From assembly GCA_049281195.1 (NCBI GenBank), contig JBAPRR010000183.1, forward strand, positions 1 to 33,905: DNA of 33,905 nt. The letters are read 5' to 3'. Below, piece by piece: positions 31,150 through 33,905 of the stretch. This DNA comes from JBAPRR01 sp049281195 (GTDB lineage Bacteria > Actinomycetota > Acidimicrobiia > Acidimicrobiales > CAVXTF01). Both the position numbers and the translations under genes were made by a program. The stretch's first letter is position 1. Every line of letters starts with the position of its first letter. Below the pieces are notes generated by a model. That model was given only the letters and a program-made list of their open reading frames with translations, made no database searches and was not told the origin of the DNA.

Positions 31150-31974
31150 GTGCTTCTCCTCACTCTTCGTCTGATCTCGGCGCCTGTGCTGATCCTCGGG
31201 GCGACCGCGATCCAGCGCCGATTCGGCCAGAGCGTTGGCGGGCGCATCGTCGGCCTGCCCCTCACGAGCCTTCCCATCCTCGGCCTCATCTGCATCTCGG
31301 AGGGCCCGGGATTCGCCGGCCGGGCCGCCGGGGCCTCCCTGGACGGTGCTGTCGCGCAATCGGTGTGGTGCCTGGTCTACGTCTGGACGGCCCGGCGGTT
31401 CGGGCCGGCCAGGTCACTCGCCGCTTCCACGACGGCCTTCGCCGCGTCCTGCCTGCTGCTATATCCGCTGGTCCTCGCCATCCTGTGGGCCACGCTGTTG
31501 GGCGGGGCGTCCATCATCGCGGCGCTTGCGGTCTGGCCGCAGGGAGAACGCCCTTCTACGACCCCCGCGCTCAAGCGCAGAGGGGATCTTGCCGCGAGAG
31601 TCCTGGCCGGCACCGCGTTCAGTGTGGCCATCACCACCATGGCCTCCACGCTCGGACCACGAGCTTCCGGGTTACTTACCGCGTTCCCGGTGCTGACAGT
31701 GGTCCTGGCGGTCGCCACTCACTTGAGTGAAGGAGAGGCTTCTTCGAGACAGTTCCTCGAAGGGGTCCTCGCCGGTTCGCTTTCCGTTGTGGCCGGTCTC
31801 GCCACCGTCGCATTGACGCTCGGGCCATTCGGACCGGCGGTCGCATTTCCGTTGTCCGTGACAGCCTCGGGAGCGGCCCAGCTGGTACGGCTCAAATGGG
31901 CCGTCGGGATCCGGCCCGCCTTGTCACAACTGGGTCGCAAAGCCATCGAACGTGGTTGGATGTTGGCCGAGTAG
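31150..31974 (+). CDS. Integral membrane protein with internal duplication
   Basis: The protein has 274 residues and about eight hydrophobic helices. Two halves share a pattern: SVGGRIVGLPLTSLPILGL...EG in the first and GPRASGLLTAFPVLTVVLAV...EGE in the second, each followed by a helix with a small-residue run (GASLDGAVAQS, EGVLAGSLSVV). This suggests an ancient duplication of a four-helix unit, as in GlpM/DUF3147-like proteins, but the family is not certain. The GTG 31150 start is chosen to keep the first helix; an ATG four bases earlier is out of frame. No catalytic motif is seen. The zinc-ribbon gene follows after 23 bases. Confidence 0.8.
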   Translation: MLLLTLRLISAPVLILGATAIQRRFGQSVGGRIVGLPLTSLPILGLICISEGPGFAGRAAGASLDGAVAQSVWCLVYVWTARRFGPARSLAASTTAFAASCLLLYPLVLAILWATLLGGASIIAALAVWPQGERPSTTPALKRRGDLAARVLAGTAFSVAITTMASTLGPRASGLLTAFPVLTVVLAVATHLSEGEASSRQFLEGVLAGSLSVVAGLATVALTLGPFGPAVAFPLSVTASGAAQLVRLKWAVGIRPALSQLGRKAIERGWMLAE

Positions 31975-31997
31975 AACAGCAACGAGGGAGTCCGAAA

Positions 31998-32330
31998 TTG
32001 ATCTTCATATTCGGAATCAAACGCAAAGGCCTGCGGCTCGGCACGGTGCTCGCCCTGTGCTCACAGTGCCGCACTCCGGCTGCGCAGGTCGTCAACAGGG
32101 TGAGGACTTTCATAAGTGTCTTCTTCATACCGATCATTCCCATCGGGACCAAGTACCGAACCACGTGCACAATGTGCGGGGTGACAAGCACGGTTTCGCG
32201 GGAAGTAGCCGAACGACTCGTCACCGACGGGCACACCCAGAGGTCCGCCCCGAGCGGATCGCAGGGCTGGTCGATGGGGTCTCCCACTCCGCGCGACGTT
32301 CTCCCGGGGAGTCAATCGCCTTCGGAGTGA
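31998..32330 (+). CDS. Zinc-ribbon domain protein
   Basis: The protein has 110 residues. The TTG start at 31998 is fixed by GAGGGAG seven bases upstream and by the family-typical first residues IFIFGIKRKG. A four-cysteine ribbon is made of CSQC (21-24) and CTMC (57-60). Between them lies FISVFFIPIIPIGTKY, the hydrophobic FFIPxxPxxxxY signature of the small zinc-ribbon family common in actinobacteria. The last 40 residues are polar and probably disordered. Its function is unknown; it is probably co-transcribed with the membrane protein upstream. Confidence 0.78.
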   Translation: MIFIFGIKRKGLRLGTVLALCSQCRTPAAQVVNRVRTFISVFFIPIIPIGTKYRTTCTMCGVTSTVSREVAERLVTDGHTQRSAPSGSQGWSMGSPTPRDVLPGSQSPSE

Positions 32331-32534
32331 CGATCGATTCCTCATAGGACGTTTCTCAGAAATCTCCCATCTTCGAGTGCGAATTCCCTGCAAGAACAAA
32401 ACATCCACAGCAATATCCCAGAGCTTTATGCCCGAATCAAGCGTTTTACTGTATATTCCCAGGAGACATTCAGACCCACTTAATCAATTTTTCTCACAAA
32501 TTCTTAAAGAAATGCGAGTTAGTACAGTTGCCGC
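32331..32534. other. AT-rich intergenic stretch before the sulfotransferase gene
   Basis: This 204-base gap holds no gene. From about 32395 it is much richer in A and T than the rest of the window, with runs such as TCAATTTTTCTCACAAATTC. It may contain the sulfotransferase promoter, and its composition could mark the edge of an acquired segment. Confidence 0.5.
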
Positions 32535-33395
32535 ATGGAAGCTCGCGCCGTAACGCATACGACGCGGACAAACGCGGTCGCCGCACTTCGCAAAACAGGC
32601 TTTTCGCTAACCAGAAGCGCACGCCGGCAATGGCGAACGAAGACAGCGGCGTTGCGTCCCCTTCCCTCATTCATCATCATCGGAGCGCAACGAAGCGGCA
32701 CCACCTCGCTCTACAACTGGATCACGCAACACCCCGATGTGGCACCCGCTTCCCAGAAGGAGCTCCACTACTTCGACGGATCAAATTACGACCGCGGTGA
32801 ACGTTGGTACAGAAGTCAGTTCCCGATTGTCTCGGGCCGGCGACGGAGCTGCGAGTCCACCCCGCAAATGCTGTACAACCCGGTTTCTCCTAAATACGTG
32901 GCAAAGGATCTTCCGAGCTCGACGAAGTTCGTGGTACTGCTGCGCGATCCCGTCGAAAGAGCGCTGTCGCACTACTGGCTGTCTCGGAAAAACGGGGCGG
33001 AAACAGAAGAGATCGTCACGGCGTTCGCGCTCGAACGCGAGCGCCTGGCGCGAGAGGACGAAGCCTTCCGTGCCGGCCGTTACAGCTACGCGCACCACAA
33101 GTTCTCCTATGTGGCACGAGGCGACTACGCAACCCAGTTGGCACGGTGGTTCAGTTGCGTGGATCGGGACCGGATGCTCGTGCTCGAGAGTGAGCGGCTA
33201 TTCAGCGACCAAGATAGAAGGTTGACATTGACCAGCTGGCTCGGACTCGACCCGCTATCCGCACCTATTCCGTCACTCAATTCCGCACCACGCTCGGAAA
33301 TCCCTTTAGAGCTCATCAGCAGATTGAAAGAGCATTTCGAACCCCGGAACCGGCAGTTGTTCGAAATGCTCGGCCATCCCCTGTGGGGGCAATAG
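32535..33395 (+). CDS. PAPS-dependent sulfotransferase
   Basis: The protein has 286 residues. The 5'-phosphosulfate loop is GAQRSGTTSLYNWI at residues 50-63. The 3'-phosphate motif is VVLLRDPVERALSHY with Arg137 and Ser145. KELHYFD supplies the usual lysine, and the C-terminus has the FEPRNRQLFEMLG end of the heparan/chondroitin-type sulfotransferase family. It transfers sulfate from PAPS to a carbohydrate or lipid hydroxyl. A basic stretch at 1-40 precedes the fold; no clear signal anchor is seen. ATG 32535 has no strong ribosome site. With the glycosyltransferase at 29842-30693 it may modify a surface glycan, which is inference. Confidence 0.9.
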   Translation: MEARAVTHTTRTNAVAALRKTGFSLTRSARRQWRTKTAALRPLPSFIIIGAQRSGTTSLYNWITQHPDVAPASQKELHYFDGSNYDRGERWYRSQFPIVSGRRRSCESTPQMLYNPVSPKYVAKDLPSSTKFVVLLRDPVERALSHYWLSRKNGAETEEIVTAFALERERLAREDEAFRAGRYSYAHHKFSYVARGDYATQLARWFSCVDRDRMLVLESERLFSDQDRRLTLTSWLGLDPLSAPIPSLNSAPRSEIPLELISRLKEHFEPRNRQLFEMLGHPLWGQ

Positions 33396-33440
33396 CTCAG
33401 CCTTTAGCTCGGTGCACACTCGGGAACTTACGATGTAGAC

Positions 33441-33905
33441 GTGGCGATCCTCGAATGGTCGGAATTCTTTAGCGCGGAGGTCGCAGGCTTCTCCGCGCTG
33501 ACCGGTCTCGTCTTCGTGGCGCTCTCCATCAACCTGAAGACCATTCTGGACACGGCCGGCACATCGGGGCGGGCTGGAGAAGCTCTGATCGTCCTGGTCG
33601 AACCGGTGCTGCTCGGCCTGGCCGGCCTGATCCCCCATCAGAGCAGGACAGCACTGGGAGTCGAATGGCTGCTGATCGGGTCGATCGGGTGGATGGCCAC
33701 CAACGCCATCCTCATGAGGGGATTAAAGGCGCTACGCGAGAGAGGGCTCCACGAGATCACCACCCGTGTCATCGGCACAGAAGGATCCACCGCTCTTGTG
33801 ATGATCGCAGGAGCGCTTCTTATTGCCGGCTCATCCAGTGGTTCCTACTGGCAGGCGGGAGGGGCCTTCGGTTGCCTGATCGTCGGCACCACCGACGCCT
33901 GGGTC
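33441..33905 (+). CDS. Membrane protein, 5' part (3' end outside window)
   Basis: The frame is open from GTG 33441 to the window edge, giving 155 residues with no stop. It begins ILEWSEFFSAEVAGFSALTGLVFVALSINLKTIL, the N-terminal signature of a small multi-pass membrane family of unknown function common in actinobacteria. Four or five hydrophobic helices are seen up to the edge. It starts 45 bases after the sulfotransferase stop. No function can be assigned. Confidence 0.75.
   Translation, partial: MAILEWSEFFSAEVAGFSALTGLVFVALSINLKTILDTAGTSGRAGEALIVLVEPVLLGLAGLIPHQSRTALGVEWLLIGSIGWMATNAILMRGLKALRERGLHEITTRVIGTEGSTALVMIAGALLIAGSSSGSYWQAGGAFGCLIVGTTDAWV

Noticed and set aside
30751..31359. A 202-codon minus-strand frame before the membrane-protein gene
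   Set aside because: The translation is almost entirely Gly, Arg, Ser and Asp, has no motif, and overlaps the start of a clear membrane protein on the other strand.

Overview
The window is about 34 kb of high-GC DNA from what is most likely an actinobacterium, possibly of the Acidimicrobiia. This is inferred from the GC-rich codon use, frequent GTG and TTG starts, a Lrp-type regulator, an LLM-class flavin enzyme, and small membrane and zinc-ribbon families typical of that phylum. No rRNA, tRNA, IS element, CRISPR array or phage gene was seen.

Layout. 1-1366: the 3' end of a TPR protein and a cysteine-rich protein. 1644-4385: a large secreted protein with three tandem 196-residue repeats. 4448-6791: an ATP-grasp enzyme, two small proteins and a DMT-type transporter. 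6900-29283: a large catabolic locus, the core of the window. 29303-33905: a Lrp regulator, a glycosyltransferase, membrane and zinc-ribbon proteins, a sulfotransferase and a truncated membrane protein.

The catabolic locus reads best as hydroxyproline or hydroxyproline-betaine type imino-acid degradation. An Opp/Dpp-type ABC importer (lipoprotein 24151-25881, permeases 23047-24114 and 22154-23050, fused double ATPase 20262-22157) is followed without a break by an enolase-superfamily enzyme, a GMC flavoprotein, its small subunit and a second enolase-superfamily enzyme. A second minus-strand group encodes a small subunit, a proline-racemase-family epimerase (Ser/Cys type) and an LLM flavin enzyme. 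A third encodes a DHDPS-family lyase, two aldehyde dehydrogenases and a second GMC flavoprotein. The epimerase, lyase (deaminase) and aldehyde dehydrogenase match the known route trans-4-hydroxy-L-proline -> cis-4-hydroxy-D-proline -> pyrroline-4-hydroxy-2-carboxylate -> 2-oxoglutarate semialdehyde -> 2-oxoglutarate. The usual D-hydroxyproline oxidase or dehydrogenase is absent. Its place may be taken by the two GMC enzymes, whose three-cysteine motif matches the 3Fe-4S site of FAD-glucose dehydrogenase.

A FadR/FCD-type GntR regulator sits in the middle (15158-15826). A palindrome with consensus GATTGTCGACAGTCT occurs just upstream of three transcription units in the locus (before 12437, 25881 and 26933), and a weaker relative lies between the regulator and the epimerase operon (15021-15039). 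This ties the importer, the epimerase and lyase operons, a PLP lyase and a GH4 glycosidase into one probable regulon. All functional claims rest on reading motifs and gene order; no database search was run.
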